Source: an uncultured Cytophagaceae bacterium (lineage in GTDB: Bacteria > Bacteroidota > Bacteroidia > Cytophagales > Spirosomataceae). Taken from it: a DNA stretch of 6,165 bases. Position 1 is the first letter of the stretch. Each line of letters opens with the position of its first letter. Below, in pieces: positions 5,842-6,165 of this stretch. Location: NCBI GenBank assembly GCA_938008575.1, contig CALLKB010000247.1, forward strand, positions 1 to 6,165, written 5' to 3'. The position numbers were made by a program, and so were the translations under genes. The notes below the pieces were generated by a model, which saw nothing but the letters and a program-made list of their open reading frames with translations, did no database searches and was not told the DNA's origin.

Positions 5842-6165
5842 TTAGGAAAACATTTCAGTTAAAGTTGCATCACTCGCAGCTAAAATTTTGTCAATTTCTT
5901 CATCACGGATGGCGTCAGAAATAAACCAAGATTCGAATTGAGAAGGAGGTAGGTATATTCCCCTACGGAGCATCCCTTGAAAATATTGACCAAATAAATT
6001 CAAATCCGCTGTTTTGGCGTCATTGAAATTGTTAACTGCATTTTCCGTAAAGAATAGCGTAAACATAGAACCTAATTGGTTGATCGTAAAACGCTTTCCT
6101 ACTTTTTCCAATTGCGATTTAATTCCAGATGCCAATGCATTTCCCTTCTCAGCAAGTCGAATATA
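5842..6165 (-). CDS. hemL: Glutamate-1-semialdehyde 2,1-aminomutase, C-terminal part (runs off the window)
   Basis: HemL is a PLP-dependent cytoplasmic enzyme (class-III aminotransferase fold) that turns glutamate-1-semialdehyde into 5-aminolevulinate, the first tetrapyrrole precursor in the C5 pathway. The frame is open to the window edge, giving the last 107 residues; the TTG near 6135 inside it is not a start, since the frame continues upstream with family-like sequence (RLAEKGNALASG). Recognisable blocks are LGSMFTLFF, the DAKTAD segment, and RGIYLPPSQFESWF, all typical of the HemL C-terminal domain. The PLP lysine and most of the active site lie in the missing part. The family often has an alanine-histidine pair in FxSxAH just after the PPSQFE block; here it reads FISDAI, a variation I take as harmless. 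The glycosyltransferase gene follows after 2 bp. Confidence 0.93.
   Translation of the reverse strand, partial: YIRLAEKGNALASGIKSQLEKVGKRFTINQLGSMFTLFFTENAVNNFNDAKTADLNLFGQYFQGMLRRGIYLPPSQFESWFISDAIRDEEIDKILAASDATLTEMFS

Noticed and set aside
1..6165. Search by eye for CRISPR repeats, transposon ends, tRNA or phage genes, or a new defence or biosynthetic cluster
   Set aside because: No regular direct repeats, integrase or transposase motifs or tRNA-like folds were seen, and every large frame belongs to a known housekeeping or envelope family.

Overview
The window looks like chromosomal DNA of a Bacteroidota bacterium, most likely of the Cytophagia or a related class. This rests on the AT-rich sequence, the near absence of Shine-Dalgarno sequences before start codons, good matches to the Bacteroidota -7 promoter element TAnnTTTG in three gene-start regions, and the flavour of the proteins. 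I cannot name a genus. Coding density is very high: no gap exceeds about 120 bp, and the larger gaps are only 35 and 117 bp. No RNA gene, mobile element, CRISPR array or phage-like gene is visible.

Layout, left to right. (1) 1-114, +: the C-terminal tail of a beta-CASP metallo-beta-lactamase ribonuclease-type protein. (2) 150-2293, +: a tight three-gene run of accA (carboxyltransferase alpha subunit), a YihX-like HAD phosphatase and a short PlsC-like acyltransferase, with junctions of +3 bp and a 7-bp overlap. (3) 2278-3804, -: a two-gene run of a pterin synthase of the PTPS/QueD family followed by lpxB (lipid A disaccharide synthase). The lpxB 3' end overlaps the acyltransferase 3' end by 16 bp. 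(4) 3805-3921: a divergent intergenic region with opposing -7 boxes and a 9-bp inverted repeat. (5) 3922-4887, +: hldD (ADP-heptose epimerase), followed by a strong Rho-independent terminator that lies inside the next, oppositely oriented gene. (6) 4865-6165, -: hemL (C-terminal part only; it runs off the window) followed after 2 bp by a family-2 glycosyltransferase with a membrane-anchored C-terminus, whose 3' end overlaps hldD by 23 bp.

Functionally the window is mostly envelope supply. AccA makes malonyl-CoA for fatty acids, the PlsC-like protein puts acyl chains on a lipid, LpxB joins the two halves of the lipid A backbone, HldD makes the heptose donor for LPS core or surface glycans, and the GT2 protein probably adds a sugar at the membrane. 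The pterin enzyme and HemL are cofactor genes sharing transcripts with envelope genes. I found no previously undescribed system here. The second-look items are the overlapping gene ends, the terminator embedded in an antisense coding region, the shared divergent control region, and the animal-like active-site layout of the pterin enzyme with an odd substitution.
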